Positions 26,634 to 41,542 of a stretch of 64,000 nt of DNA are shown in pieces. Numbering within the stretch: the first letter of the stretch is position 1; each line of letters begins with the position of its first letter. Location of the stretch: NCBI GenBank assembly GCA_038380795.1, contig CM076279.1, positions 2,061,001 through 2,125,000 of the forward strand, written 5' to 3'. The stretch comes from Pyrocephalus nanus. Its lineage: Eukaryota > Chordata > Aves > Passeriformes > Tyrannidae. The notes beneath the pieces were generated by a model. It worked only from the letters and a program-made list of their open reading frames with translations, was not told the origin of the DNA and searched no databases. The position numbers and the translations under genes are program-made.

Positions 26634-27339
26634 GGTCTCCTCTGAAAAGCTGACACACACAGCCACTATTGTTTTCTATTCTAATCTTTTCAAATTTTTA
26701 GGGTTTAAATCATCTCTAATGAATAAAAACTTTCAGTTCAAACATGGCAAGGAAACTTCTTTCTTTCCAACCACTCCTGACCATCTTAAAGGTTTGGGGT
26801 TTTTGCTGTTTTCTGCTTCTGTTTCTTTAGTAATTAAGAAACTACTTGAATGAGAGAATATATACAAATACATCTTGCCAATCTTGGATCCTTTATTACT
26901 TACAAAGCCAAACTCCTTTGACATTTCTGACAAATCCCATTAATTTTTTTCCCCACTGCACTCTCAGTTTCCAGTTCTCAGCCCAAGCTGGAAGTGCTGA
27001 AGTGGCAGAATTAGTCAGGATTTTAACCCTCCTGAGATTTCCAGTAAAATTTTGGCAGCCTGGAAGGCCAAGCTCAGGATATTTTGGAAAGGTCTCTGAA
27101 TTAATCTTGTCATACCTGTGTCACTCATGAGTGGGGAGGGACTATTAAGGTTTGTCACTCACCAAGGCATTGCCCAGAGCGTTTCTGGGGTTGGAGCATT
27201 CCTTTGTGATTGGGGAGATGACCCCAGCAGCTGCTGCAGAGACACTGAGGGAGATGCTCCTTTGCCTGGAAGAATTTAAATATTAACAGCATTCTTTATT
27301 TCAGCTCCTCTGATTTTCACAAATCCTGCTGTAGGTGAG

Positions 27340-27430
27340 GGAGGTGATGACCGGGCTGATGATGTTCAAGCAGAGGCTGGACTTGATCTTGGAGGTCTTT
27401 CCCAGCCTTAAATGATTCTGTGATTCAGTG
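27340..27430 (+). mobile_element. CR1 LINE 3'-end remnant
   Basis: CAAGCAGAGGCTGGACTTGA, then TCTTGGAGGTCTTTCCCAGCC and ATGATTCTGTGATTCAGTG, as in the CR1 3' tail. Confidence 0.85.
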
Positions 27431-29483
27431 AATCTGAGAAGTTGGGTCAATCCTAATGTAAAGATGGGAAACCAAAGCTCAGAGGTGTCAATAATTTCTA
27501 TTATAACAGTGGCAAAGCCAACATGAAGACACAGAGCTCTCAACTTCTCCTCTGGTGCCCAACCCACCATCGTTCCCTGCCCCTTGTGAGGATAAAGCTG
27601 CTGGTTCACATCTCCTGGCAGTGACTGCTGGGATTTTTAAAGGCTTGTGGGGCAGGGTGGCACCTCCACAAGCTTTTCCTTCTGCATCATGACACCCCTT
27701 CTCCCACTGTGATGGTTTCAGATCCCTCACAGATCAAATTCCCCCCGTTGATAAAATGCCTTCAGTGCCAGGCATGGACTGAGCAGCTTGCAGGGCAAGA
27801 CTCTTGCAGATTCCAGTGAATTTTCCAATTGATAAATACACTGTGGATAACTCCCAACCCTTCCATTTCCAAAGTCATAAACAAGCTACAGACCATTCTG
27901 GGTTGGAATCCCAAAGTCCTGATATCCAACCCATTATCTCATGTTAAATACACTCCCGTTCTATATGATTAATCTGCTTTCTCCTTAATTGAAGTGTGAC
28001 ACACAAAGCAAAAGATGTTAATTGAATTTTATAGCTCATAGAGGCTGCCAGGTTCCTGGGAGATAATTCTGCTGAGGGATAACTTATCTTTTCAAGCTTT
28101 ATTTCTTCTTGGGGTTGGAAGCACTGAAGGGGAACTCACTGGGAGAGACAACACATTTATTTGTTGGCTTTGGTTTCTTGCAGCTAATGGCTGTTTTATT
28201 TTTCAGAAAACATGTCTAGCTCTGCTCTTAACTACAGTTACAGTAAAAAAATCTCATCAAAGAGAAAACAAACCTGTTCACCAAACCTCTGAACTCGAGC
28301 CTTATCTCCGATTTAATCTCAGTTTGAAATGAGAGCTGACTCCTGACCTCTCCCAGCTGAACCTCCCATCACCTGCCAGACTTTTTTTTCTGAAATACAG
28401 CTTTTATGTCCCCTTGTAAGCGAGACTGCATTTAATTTACAGTAATCCCTTCTAGAAAAGATTGCTCTGAACTCGTGCTTTGCTGCACATGATCAATTAA
28501 GACAGGAAAAGAGCTGATTAGGGAGACTCTGATAGCAGTGACTATTATAAACCATTCTGCATTGATTTGGGTTGTTTAGAAGGGGTTTTTTTACACACTG
28601 AGTATTGATCAGCACATAAAAATAAGACATTTGAAAGGTAATTGCTTCTCCTGCAAGTCCATGCAGTATGTTTAAAGTGTGGTGTGTGATCCTCAGCAAA
28701 CACATTACACTGACCCAGAGACAGAAACTCTGCTCCAGAGAGATGGGAACTCTCCAGAATATCAAATTTGGCAAAACCTCTGCCAGTGCTGCCTGGAAGA
28801 TCATATCTCACAGGTCTCTTCCTAATGTGCATCACAAGCTTGACCCTCAGCTGTCAGAAAATTATTAAATAAATAAAAAAAAATTTAAAAAAGGGAATTT
28901 GATGCTTTGAAGACAGGCAGCTCCACTTATCCCAACCCTGCTCATGTTTGCCTTCCTGAGCCTCCCTGGTGACAAAGCCCCCAGCTGGCAGATGCCAGAG
29001 TGTCAGACACAGCCCAGTGCAGGCTGTGGTTTTAAACTCCATCATCCTCATCCCCATTACGAAGAAATAGAGCTCCTTACAATTCTCTCACACTCCTGCC
29101 TGATTGTGATCCATCTGCTGGGGCCTCCAGAGAGAAACCCTGGAATCTGAGGCTGCTTCTAAGGAGTATTTGCATCAAAGCCCATGGATGTCCCCTGTGT
29201 TTTGTGCAGAAATCACACAAATAGGCTTAAACATGAAATCTGCTCATTTTCTACACAGAACATTTTTTTATTGATGATTTTGTTCATCCTTTGTGGATGC
29301 CACAGTTGTGTCTTCCACAGGAGAAAGAGGAAGAAGCAAAGGACCAAGAACACAGAGAGTCTGAAGGGAGAATTCCTGGCTCTGGTTGGGGATGGGGACC
29401 AAAACCTGATGTAGAAGTACAATTTACAGCACAGACCCCTGTAATTCCAAATCATTAATCATCCAAACTCTGTAGGATTTCAT

Positions 29484-29503
29484 AAAAAAAAAAAAAAAAA
29501 AAA
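29484..29503 (+). repeat. Poly-A run (A20)
   Basis: Perfect homopolymer in the intergenic desert. Confidence 0.95.
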
Positions 29504-32500
29504 TTTGATTAGTAATCCTGTCTATTGAATACAAGTCTCAGAGCCCTAATACAGGGGTCTCATACACAATTCCTCTCTCTGAATGAATGGATGATGGGGA
29601 TGATGTGCTTGAAAACCTGCCTCCCCCAGCAATTTTCTGCTGTACCATGCAAGTACAGAATGTACAATGCAAATTATCCACTTTGCCCAGCTACTTAAAA
29701 TGTTTTGCACATGCCAGCAAATGTAAATACACAATTAGGGCATGTTTAGTTAAAAGGCAAAGCAAGATAAGGTACAACTATTATTAGCCAGAACAAAAAT
29801 CTTCATGATCTTCATCCATATTGAGGGCTAATTAAGTTTGTAAAATGTGCAAATCAGCTCAGCTGATTATTGGAGGTTTGGAAACCAGTCCTAGGTTGGA
29901 AAGCACAACAGTGAGGATGCTGATGGCCGAGGGACTGTGGGTTTATGACTATTGTTACTGGGAGCTGTTGTCTGCACACACAGGAGCCAAGCGTGACAGT
30001 AATTAGCATTAGGAAGTTGTGTTAACAGGAATTAAAAAAGTAGTCACAGGAGATCTTCATTACAGATGAACCATATTAAATGTCAGTTGTGTCAGATGGT
30101 TTCTGTTGCTTTATGTCTTTCCACTTAAATGTAGGAAGTAAATAAAATTCAGCTCCTTGTCAGCTCGGTTTAATGACTGAAAACAGCTTTGGGGAAAAAA
30201 AGGGAAAAAGGATTTTCTCCCCCTCTCTTGTTGAGCATTTGCCCATTCCATATCTAGAAATGCTGCATTTCTTACTGCTTGAGATTGTCTGGAATTAGAA
30301 AATGCCTAAAGAGTTGCTGTCAGAGAAGATAAAAAGCAACTTTCTTCCAGGGGATTTGAAGCATTCTTCGCTGTGGTGAAGGTTTTATTTTAAGGTTGGG
30401 GGTGATTCCCCTCAGCCTGAAACACAAGATCTTTTACAAGCTGAGCCTCTGATATCTAAAGGCTGACTGATAATTATGGCTCCAGCTCCCACTGAGTCCC
30501 ACTGCTCCCAGGACTGGGATGTGCATCCCAAACTTTGTCCAGGACACGCTGTGGACTCCTGGCAGGGTCAATCAGTGGGAGTGATTCCCAAACCGAGCCC
30601 TTGCTGGGCTCCAGCTGATTCTCCACGGGGCAGCTTCATGTGGCTTGATGTCCTGCTGGATCTGCCACCCCTGTGAGGGGCATCAACACCGGGCTTCCTG
30701 AAGGAAGTCAAATATCTATTAGTATATAAATAAAGAAGTTTGACCTATGGAGACAAATCAGGAGCCACCTCTTAACTCCTCAGTAAAACACTGCTGATTA
30801 CCTGAAAGCAAATTTAAGGCTTACAATAATAACATTATCAAAACTATTTTTTTTTAGCTAAGTGAAAAGTAGCTTTATCAGTATTTCATCTCTTCCTCCC
30901 CTTCTTCACTTCTGAATTTTAATTGTGGTTTCTTTCCCACATCCCCCCAAATCCGAGGAGGTTTCAGGGAAGCAAAGCAGAGAGCAGCAATTGGGAGCTA
31001 ATGACTGGTGCAGTCTGATCTCAGGCCCAGATAGGCAGCGTTTGCACTTGTTAAACGTGTCTGCAGGTCTAGGAAGCTAATTAAAGCCGAGCACATTCTT
31101 CTCATCTTACAGGTACTCCGTGTCTGTGGGATATGAGATACCAAAAAAAAGACTTCTGTTTCCCTGATCCTTTAACTGTGTGTCAAAGCAAGGAGCCCTA
31201 AAAGAGGTTTCATCTTTCCCGAGGTATTGCCAGGCACTAATTAGCCTTGGGACTTTATAGAAAGGGGGGAAAGGATTTCCATGGAGATTGGTTTCTTGCC
31301 CACTCTGTAGAACTAAGCCCTCCACGACTCTGTCATTAGGGGCTGCTGTGACATTTATTCCCATTTTGTGGTTGTTTCCAGGGATGGACTCTGCACTTGT
31401 TAACATCTGTTGCTGCTTCAGTGGGTATTTTATCAGCCTGACTTTCTCACTCTCCAGCCAGGGCTGTCTGTAACATCCCCAAAGCAGAGGGGCAGACAGA
31501 GCAATATTTACACTCCCCGTGTCTTCATTAGTTTGGTTCAGCTAAGGAAAACTTCCATCCTGGACCAGGGCTTTTCTGATAACTGCTTTCTTACATCACT
31601 GTAAAACAACAATAAATACTCCAGTCTCAGGGGAAAGTGGGCAGAGCTGACTCAAGCCACAGGTCCTAAAATCCCAACCTCGGTTTAACTCCCAGTGATG
31701 TAATGGGTGGAATGAGTGGGAAGCGTCCTCAGTTCCCCGATAGCCCCGGCTCTACGTGCTCACTCAGGCACTTCCGAATAAAGGGCTTTGGGAAACTGGA
31801 TGTGGATTTGGCCTGCCCAGATACCCACTCTTTATTTATTTTTTTGGGAGGTTTCACTGTTCATTTTGCTGTGAAGGAAGGAAGTGGTGAGAGAGCCCAG
31901 CCAGGGGGGCCCGGCAATTTACGGCATTCCCGGAGTCCTGAGGATGGCCACGTCCTTGGCAGGCTGGTGTGAGCTGCAGGCTCACCTGGGAGTGCTTATG
32001 GCTGCTGTCAAACCCTTCCCAGCACCCTTCCCTTCCTTCTTGTCTGTGGACATCCTCCCCCTGTTTTGCTCCGTTCCATCAGCAATTCCTCTGGGGGGGT
32101 GAATCCAAAGCTTTTGGGCTTTTTGGGGTCACGAGTGCCAGACCTCAAAGTGACCTTAACTAACAGTCCCTTGTTTCTCTTCCTCTTTCATGAACTTACT
32201 TTCCAGGATCAATCTCTTTCCAAAAATAATATTAATTTTGGCCCTGGGTCCTGCTCTGTCTCGCTCTGGTGTGTCTGGAGCACGGAGGATAAGAACAAAG
32301 CTCTCTGGCTTGAAATCCCTTCTCTGCCAGCCACGGTTGGGTCCTTTCCTTTATGTTTGTTGCATTTCTAAGAGGGAAGGTGGAGTGATTTACAGAAAGA
32401 GAACTCCATGCCCAGACCTGGTGACTGGTGCAGGATCCATCAGAGCTTTGCTGGGCTTGTTCCCATCACCTTTGGGAATTCTTCAGACATGAAGGGGAAT

Positions 32501-32789
32501 TCACAACCAGGGGCACTAGTGCACAATCACTTCAATTCAACTCCATTTATCCAATGCATTCTGCATTAAGAAAATAAAGGACATGGTAAGTGAAGACTGA
32601 TGCACAGATAGTGGAGTAGAGTGGGACAGGAATGGCAGGAGAGGCTGGCCCTGGAATGCTGTGCTCCATTTTGATGGCTGCAGTAGGAATCAGTAGCTGG
32701 AAGCTCCTGATTATAAAATTACAAGCAATTAGTTCAACAGTTTAACAGCAGAGTGACATTACCATTGGACAGAAATTACTGCAGGAGTC

Positions 32790-32935
32790 AGTGGACCTTT
32801 TCATCACCTCAGAGCAAGGCTGGATGCCTTTCCAGAAGATATTCCAGGCTAAAAGCCTGGGCTCAGTGAGCTGTGAACTGGAAGAAGGGATTGAACTAAG
32901 TGACACTTCACCTCTCACCTTAAACTGCCATAAAT
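32790..32935 (+). mobile_element. Probable ancient CR1-like 3' region
   Basis: AAGGCTGGATGCCTTTCCAG followed by AAGATAT and a diverged tail resembles older CR1 subfamilies seen in reptiles and birds. Too diverged to place confidently by eye. Confidence 0.5.
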
Positions 32936-35900
32936 CAGATAAAGAGACTTATTCCTTTGAATGCACCAGCTTGAAGCCATGACAGAGATTTACAGACCTG
33001 GTTGGACTGCAGGGTGGGTATAATGGGATCCCAATATTTGCTCCCACAGCAAAAGGACGGGAGCTGGTTGCAGAGCTGTTCCTGCAAGGGAGAAGCAGCT
33101 GCTTTGTGTTTCATTCAGCTGCTCTCAGGAAACCTTGTCTGCTTCCCTGTCCCCCTGCAAACAAAAGGGAAAGGATGTGGGTTATAAACCCTACTGGAGG
33201 AGAAGATTCCCTGGCCATCAGCCCCTCTGCCCCATCACCAAACCCTTCAAAGCTTCCCAAGCTCTGGGGACGGGTCAGCACCAACCCACCAGAGCTCAGG
33301 GTGGAGAAATGCTGCTGTCATTTGTCAACAGCACCGTTTGGGTTGATGTAATCACAGGAACTGATCCGTGCTGGGCTGTGATTCCAGAGATAAGGCTGGG
33401 AGGGGATGGGCAGCAGCAAAAAGGGATGCAGAGGTGACTGTTCCATTTGCAAAGGGCAGGGCAGGAAGGGTGAGATGGAGAAGTGTTAGTGCTCCAGCAG
33501 TTTATCTGCCAGGTGGAATTCGAGGGCTGGGCTTCAGGGCCGGGTTTTTCTCTTCATGCTTCCTGTTGACAAACATTGCTTTCCTTGCTCTTCCTCTCCT
33601 GGGGAAGAGCTGATTGCCCTCCCTCCTTCCCTGCCTCTCCACCCAAACACTGCACAGTGCAGATGTTCCAGCTGTTGGTGCTTGGCTGAGCTGAGTGCCC
33701 AGCACTGCCCAGGCCTCTCCAGCACACACCATCCCCAGAGTTTTTGGAGAGAAATCTCACTTGTTTGCCCACTTGCAGGCTTGGAGGGATGCTGATTATC
33801 CCCATGACCTCAGCAGGCCTGACCCATTTTCCCTGCCTGTGGGTTTTGTGCTTTCTGGGGGCACTGTACAGTGAAGGGCCTCATCTGAGCCAAGTACTAT
33901 TTATTTATACAAGAGATTTTTATTTAGAGGAAAGGACTTTTAAGAGCAAACAGATTTTAAGGGCAGTAAATCACTCTGTATCTCTAGATCTTACTTATCC
34001 CCTGATGTTAAATAGATGCATCTGAGGGTTTTTCAGGCTTTTCTAGTGACTGGCTGTTTCTGGACAGCCCTGGGTTGCTGATGCACTCCTGGTCCTATGA
34101 TGTGTTAGCCCCAGCTGTGGCTCAGCAGCTGTTTGAGTTTGGCTGGACCTTGAAATCAGTCCATACCCTTGTAGCTGAGTTGTCAGCCTTTGCTGAGGGA
34201 TCATTTATTGTGCTGTCCCGCTCGTTCCCTTCCCATTCAGACAGGAAAGTCTTATACAATAACTTCACCTCGTGGAAAAGGTCATGTGCAGAGTTCACAA
34301 AACATTGTCTCTGTATTCCTTTGTTTATTGCTCAGTATCCCTATGCCCATCCCATAAGCCACAAAACGGGAAGATATTTAAAAATACTCTCTGTTTTGGC
34401 ACATCCCCCTTAATTTGGCAGCATTTGGGTTGAGGCTTTTGGTTTGCATTTATGGGAGTTCCAGAAAAGGCAGGACCAAGCTCAGCTGGAGTTTCACAGA
34501 GAACCTCCATGAATTACCACATGTTTTATAGGTCTCCATCCAGCTCATAAATCACTTGAGGTCGACTTGAAACTCAGCCCAGGGATGCCAAGACAGCCCG
34601 GACTGACCCAGACAGCTGCTCAGGGCTTGTGCAGAGCTCTGTGCCCTGCCCTTGCTCTGCCAGTGACTTTCCCATGTCCCATCCTTTTCCCTTCTGCTCC
34701 CTCACCTCCACACCTGCCCATTTCCCTGCGTGCCATCAACCCCTGTGAGGTGACACCACCATCCCCACGTCAGCGATGTCCCCGGGCAGCAACAGGCAGG
34801 GCTGTCACCCCTCCCAGCCAGCTGTTCTTTCCTCCCCACATACTTTTAGTTTTGAGTGGCAGATGTGGAAAAGCCGACAGGATGATCACTCAGCATGCAC
34901 CTTGTCTCTGCTGCCTGCTGGGAAGTCACGGAAAAAAAAAATGAAAAATGAGGGAGGGAGGAATTTAGAAAACACTGAATGGCTCGAAAGGCAACGGGGC
35001 AAACTCAGTCCAGCTCTGCTGTGGTTTTGCTGGTCTTGATAGAGCTGCACCATGAGACAAATGTTCCAGTGGTTTTTCAGCAGGCAATTGGTAAAAATCT
35101 TTTAGCACTTCTACTTAGAGAGTGATCATTTTTTCTTCCCACAGAGCTCCTGTGGGCAGGCACGAGGCGTTCCCCAAAGAGCTCTGGTGATCTCATCCCA
35201 GCTGACCCTACAGAGAAACCTTTAGCCTGGGCACGAGCACTGATCAGCAAGTGCTCACTTCTCACAGCACAAGTGCTGCCTGGTGCTCCCTCTGCTCTTG
35301 CATCAGTTTACCCACCAGGGTTTCCATGGAAATTAATACACAGTGTCATACCTGCTGTATCATGCCCAATCTGCCACGTGCCAGCCCCATAAACCCTTGA
35401 AAAGCCTCAGAGCTGTAGGGTAGTAATTACCCAGTGTCTGTGGAGCAAATCCAAGCTCCCCCCTAGGTCTGAGGAGCTGTAATTGCCCCCCAGCCCAGTC
35501 ACAAGGTGTAACGTAACCCTGGCAGCCACGGGGTGTTTTCCTACATGAAAAGCCTCTGTGGGGATTTTGAGGGGTGGAATGTAATTCAGCTGCTGTGAAA
35601 TAAACCTAGAGGCAGGTTTTAGGCCAGATCTGTTGGTAGCAGCCCTCTCTCAACAGGCAGCTTTCCCTCCACGTGAGACTTCTGTACCTTTGGTGACACA
35701 ACAAGGCAGGGCAACCTGCAAGTGGGGTCCACGTGCCTGTGTGTGGGTCATGTCACAGATGCTTTGTTCCGTGCCCTGAGCCTCCTTCTCCTGCTGTGTG
35801 TCCATGAGACACAAGCTGGTCTGTGGATTAGGAACTTGGAACATGCAGCAACACCTGAAAACCACCAGCACCTCTCCAAGAGGATCCACCTCTCTGAGTG

Positions 35901-38900
35901 ATGCCAGATCCAAGGACTGCAGGAATCCTGTGTGAGCACAAGTGCCCTTAGAAAAGTTGTGAGATCTCTGGGATAATTTTCCTTGTTGCAAATTCAGCCC
36001 TGATCTCAGTTTTACCAGATTTGGAGTGGCCACAAAAGGCACAAAGGGAAATATCTGGACTTCAAAATGACTGGGAGAAAATAGATCAGTAGGGTACAGA
36101 GGTGTGAGAGAAAAAGGCCGATGTTAAAAGGAAAATCCAGGGTTCAAGAGCAGGATAAAGGGATGTAACCACATGGAGACATGAAATGAAATACTTTTAT
36201 TTTCACCTCATCTCCTCAAACTGCCCCTGGTTTCAGCCACCACCCATCACAGACACTCTGGAATTAACTGTATTGTGTGGGGGTACTTTCAGCAGTACTT
36301 TCAGCATTTCCTCTGAAATTAAGTCCACCAAGAACTGCTTTGGAGAGGAGCCTGCTCCCATTCAGAGGAAGACACTTGATTTATCCCTTTGTCCACCCCT
36401 ATCAGTCAGATCTGCAGGTCCTGCCACCAGACCAATTAATTCTGTCTTCCAATGTTTACCCACGTTCACGCTGCAGGGACTGGGAGGTTGTAAAGTGCCT
36501 GCTTGGGGCAACATGATTTCATGTCCTTCTGAAACCTCAGAAGGTACAGCAAGATCCCTGGAGCACAGAGCACTCTGTGAGGTACTGCTGAGAATAGTGA
36601 TAATTCATCTGCTTTGCCCAGCAGTTTTAGTTTGCATTCCAAGCATGATTTTATGTAGGACTCTGGAATTTCTCATTAACTGTGGTACAATCATTTCTAC
36701 GAGTTTCTGAGGCGCTTTACGAAGGTTTGCAGCTGGGCCACGTGGCAAAGAGGGGTTGAAGGTGGACATAATTGAAATTTAGGCTGCTCAAGAACACTAA
36801 TTCATCAAAGGATAATTGTGCTGGTTTGAACTTTAGCCATAAGACGTGTCAAATGGAGACAGTGAGCAGTGACTGGTGACCTGACAGCTCTTAAAAACAC
36901 CTGCAGTCACATGCAAGGCCTTTTGATGAAACCTGAACCAGGCAGCTGGAGTCAGGTGAGTCTGGACTTCTCCACACATCCATTTGCACATCCATTTGCA
37001 GTGGGTGGAAGACTTGGGGGGCTGTGTCACCCAGGCAAAGCAAGGGAATGGGAAGCAACACCAGCAAGATTAATAAATTCCATAATATATCTATTATTTC
37101 CTAAAATCACATCCTACAAACTGTCCATGCTCTTCACCTTCTGCTCTTCAGCTTCTGAGTGGTGAAGTGGTACAAACTTCACAGAAAACGCATTTCCACC
37201 CTTTTACTTTCAAGGACAAGCATTGCAGCTTCCAGGGGGACTTTAAGGGCGAGCAAAGTTGTTTTCTCCTCGAGACATTGCTAAGGTGAAACTTATCCCT
37301 TGCAGCTGCCTCTGTCGTTCTCCTGAAGGCATGTTCACCTCGCTCCTCCAGCAGCACAGACCCAGCACTGACCTGCTGGCACTGCTCAGGCTGCACTTGA
37401 GCTGAGCTCACCAAGGACAAGACCACGCTGGGATCGATGCCTCAGCTGCAAAGAAAAGAGACTGAATCACAATAGGGGTTGCTGGAGAGAGGGTTTTTGA
37501 AAGCGTTTTCTGTTCCCAGTTCTGGTAAGGAAATAGGCAATTACTGTCCTAAAAAATTAAATGTCATGAAATTTCAAACTCTCTTTGTTTCTCATAAACA
37601 TCTTGCAACTTGTGACAGAGGTTGCTGGAATCCTCCCCCAAGAGCAGTGCCATGCTGGCCCAGAAGTGTTTGATCTGTGCTCTAGCCTTTTCTTCATGTG
37701 GGTTGGACTGGTGTCTAGTCAGATAATAAAATCATCTGGTCAATTGAGTTTTAAAAAAAATAAATTGGAGCAAGTCAGGCCTTCACTTTACAGCAGCTCT
37801 GCCCAACCTATCCAGAGGGGTGGTTAAAACTGGGGTTTGGCCAGCACCAAAGCACCGTTTGCCAGCTGACTTCAGCTGCACAGAGGGAGTCTGAAATCCT
37901 GAGCTGTGTGTCTTCAAGCTTTGGCCACCAGTTCCTTTCAAAGGGACTTCTAGGTTTAAATCCAAATAATTTGAATGAACTTTTTCCTTTCTAAGCCAAG
38001 CAGGAATTCCACCACTTTTACCTGTGCTGTTGGCCCAAACTCTTACAAACAATCTCTTCCTTAGAATCTGATGTCTCATTAGAGGAATTCTTCAATGACT
38101 GTCCTGAAAGTCTGGGAATAGTTTTTCTGTAGAATTCAAATTTGGAGAATGACATGAGGTGCTTTATTCCTAGCAATCTTCAAAGCTTGAAGACAGGGAA
38201 AGAAAAGATGAGTGGGTGTCTCCTGACGTGATGTGCTACCAGGGTTTGGAGTTTCGTACATTGTTAATCCTTATTGGGAAACACCTCCATGTGCTGCTTT
38301 CCATGGCCATGGTTGTATCAGAGACCACCAAAGCAGAGGCAGAGTCACCAACAGTGGTGGGATGGGACACCCAGCTGGACACAGCACGCTGGGTTCACGT
38401 TGGTGATGGAGCCCAGCTCATCCCTCACTGCACCACAGCCTGCCCCAGGCAGTGGGAATTAATTACACAGCTGGAAAAGAAAAGCCAATAGCAGGATTGA
38501 AATATTCCCACAGGTTTCTCTTGAATTAGATCTCCCAGATAATGTCTGATGATCGTAAAATACCAGCTGAGATAGCATCACTCATTAGAGGACACCATGC
38601 CCAGCCTTCAGCCAGCTCTTGAGAAGCTCTATGAGGTCATTCATGAATAGGCTCCAAGGAAAAAAAAAAAGACAGTGTCAATAGGAACGATTTTTCTCAA
38701 TAGATTCACCTGTGATTAACACATTCCAGTGACTCAGTGCAGGATAAGTAGGTGCTGGAATTTTCACTGGGATAGAAAAATCCAGTAAATGCCTTTTTTT
38801 TTTTTTCTTTCTCCACTGATTGTATTTAAAATGAAAGATAAGCATAAGAAGTCTGAGGCAGAAAACAAACTTGCAGTGTGTGTGGATATTTACAGTCACC

Positions 38901-39359
38901 CCAGGATGCTCTGCCCACGAGGTAGTGCCTTGTAGTAAGGCAGGGGAAAAAAAAAACCCATCCACAAAATCGCTTCCAGTCGGTTCTGAGGCAGGTCCTG
39001 AGCGCCCAGGCTCCCCATCCTTTGAAACCGTTCCAGATCACATCAGCTGTGTTCTGATTTAGAGTGGAATTTGGCTTTGCCATCACATGAGGGAGCAAAG
39101 GTGCAGCCCGAGAAGGGCGATGTCAGCTCGGACGCAAATGCTCTCGGAGAGAAATGACACCACAAACAGGCAGAGAGGAGCAGAGGGCTCAGCAACAGGA
39201 TCATTTCTGCACTGCCTCGTGGACAAAACCATCTCAGAAGGATTAATAACAAACTGAAAGCTCGCTGGAAACATCTCCCCTGTTTGTTTTGGCTTCCAGA
39301 GCATTTCCAAGTGTAATTACGAGCAGTTGAGAAACGGAGAGGGCGAAAAAAAAATCTTG

Positions 39360-39440
39360 TGGTTGGTTCGTGCATAGGGCGGAGGCTCAGGAGACCTGGT
39401 TTGATTTCTAACCTCTGTCACAGTCCAGTGTCACACAGAA
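39360..39440 (+). mobile_element. MIR-like SINE fragment
   Basis: GTGGTTGGTTCGTGCATAGG, then GGCTCAGGAGACCTGGTTTG and TCTAACCTCTGTCAC parallels the tRNA-related 5' part of MIR. Short and diverged. Confidence 0.5.
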
Positions 39441-41518
39441 TAAGAGGTTTGAATTCCTCTGCAGGTTGTTCTCTGTGACCAGGACTGAAGCTGCCCTTGG
39501 CTGCCCAGTGCCTGGTTCCAGCAGCCCCTTGCACAGAGGTACCATGGACCCTTCACGTCCTGCTGGTGTTGATGTAATTCAGACAGTGATAACTATACAT
39601 CCATTTTTAAGGGTCTCCTGTGCTTATACATCCATATGAAAGCCTCTCTTAGCAGCACCACGCTGCTTCAGAAGGGGAAAATCCGGCACTCCTGCACTCA
39701 GCTGCACATCCTTTTAAGCCAGAGGATACAAATGGATTTGTGCCGTGCAAGAAGCAACGTCTTCATTAAGATCCATGTTTGCTGGGCAGTGACAAATCTT
39801 CCCCTCAGAACAGGGTGATTAAGGTTTAATTTTATTCGGGATTACAGGCGGCTCCCTTTGCAAACCAGCCCTCGTCCAAGTTCGGGCACATATTGCCTGG
39901 AAATGAACATTCCTCTCCAACTGCTTAAGCAGCTTTGGATAAGAAATGATGGTTTCAGGAAGATTAGGAGCACAGGAAAGATCTCTGGGCTAAGAGCACG
40001 TTCAGAGACAGTGGCATCGAGGGTTCAGGAGGAAATGCTGCCACCTGTGAGGGGCTGAACCTTCCAAATCACTCGGAGAAAGCTGGTGGGAAAAAGGTGG
40101 ATGAGTGAAGGTGGGGAATTTAGGGATGCTGAGCATGAAAATAGCCAAATATATATGTGTATATAAATCATCATTGCCACGTTACCCAGTTCCCTGTTCA
40201 CTGCAGTGACAGCTCTGATTTGTGAAACAGCTTGGAATAAAATGCTGGTAATTTTTCATGGAAAAACTAGTGGACATAACTTGTGTGTGCTTTGAAGAGA
40301 ACAGCAGAGAGCTGAAAGGCCTGGACACACCATTATCTGAGTGCCAAAATCCTGGATGGATATAAAACTTAGTGTTTTCAGCACAGAGAAGTAACATTAG
40401 AATCATCCCTAATTAATCAGATTCTGCTTGTTTGTTGTTCTCAAGTATCTCCAGCTCTGCTCATCAATTTTTCACATTACTCCTTGGCTGTTTTCTCATG
40501 TTCAGTCTCTTTGCTGGTTTGATGTTTTTGCTCTCTGGAGATTTCTTTCACAGATTTCTATTGCTTCCTTAGAGGAATCTTTCTTTGCAATTCCAAACGA
40601 GCTTTGTAACTGTGATGTGAGTGTAGGGAGAGCAGAAATCCTGGGCAGTGGAAACTCCTTTAACTTAATGCCATGGAAAAACCCCTCTGGCTTCCTGTCA
40701 GTCAAAGAAGGTCAAAGGCAGTCAGAGCTACAACTCTGTCAGTGGATCCTAAATCCAATATTTAATATCGACCCTCATCTTCATAAACACCATATGGGCA
40801 GTGGTGACAGTGCTCCTGACATCAGAGTGATGAAATACAACCAGGAGACCAAAATGACCTCACATAGCCAGCCTTTTGTAGGCTTAATAATTATTTTAGT
40901 GATAAGGTTTTGTTAGAGGAGCTCTGTGCAGGCAGAGGGGGGGACTGAGGGGCAAAGCTGGGTTGCCTTGGTGCTTGGGGATATTTGAGACTGGTGGTGT
41001 AGGTGTTTAAAGCACATTTTGGGCTCACCTTGGCTCCCTGGCTGTGGGCAGGAGGTTTGCTGGGCACGTCCTGCACCAGCTCATCACTCAGGTGATGGAC
41101 CAAAGCTGATCTTCAGCTCTGGATGAGGTTTTTGGTGACCCACGTTCAACTTTGGAGGAGATTTTTAAAGATTTGTCTTTGTGGGATCTGTTTTAGGCCA
41201 ACCCTAAGCACAGGGTAATAGAAGTGCTCCCAAAGTGCAGTGCTGGTGCCTGGTGATGCCCACACATGGAAAGGCAGACTTAGACATCCCCAAAGCTCTG
41301 GGAACATTACTCACATGGACTTGGGGGCTGCTGCCATCACTGCCTCTGCCACTGCTGAGCCTGTGGGTGTCCTTCCTGAGCTGAACTAAAATCTAGAAGC
41401 AGCACCATTAAATCAGACAAAGAGCAACTGGAACCTCTTGGAGAAGAGAACGTTCCAAGTGACCCTGGTGGCATTTAAGGCAATGGTTGTGAGATGACCA
41501 GAATTCACATGGGAACTC

Positions 41519-41542
41519 TTTTTTTTTTTTTTTTTTTTTTTT
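41519..41542 (+). repeat. Poly-T run (T24)
   Basis: Perfect homopolymer in the intergenic desert. Confidence 0.95.

Larger units (their letters stand above)
22291..32789. other. Intergenic, no gene seen
   Basis: Holds two CR1 tails and long A and T runs, plus a C11 run at 22,885-22,895. Nothing coding is supported. Confidence 0.7.

Noticed and set aside
36186..36710. 174-codon plus-strand open frame with a true ATG
   Set aside because: No recognisable domain, composition like surrounding non-coding DNA, no promoter or poly(A) context.
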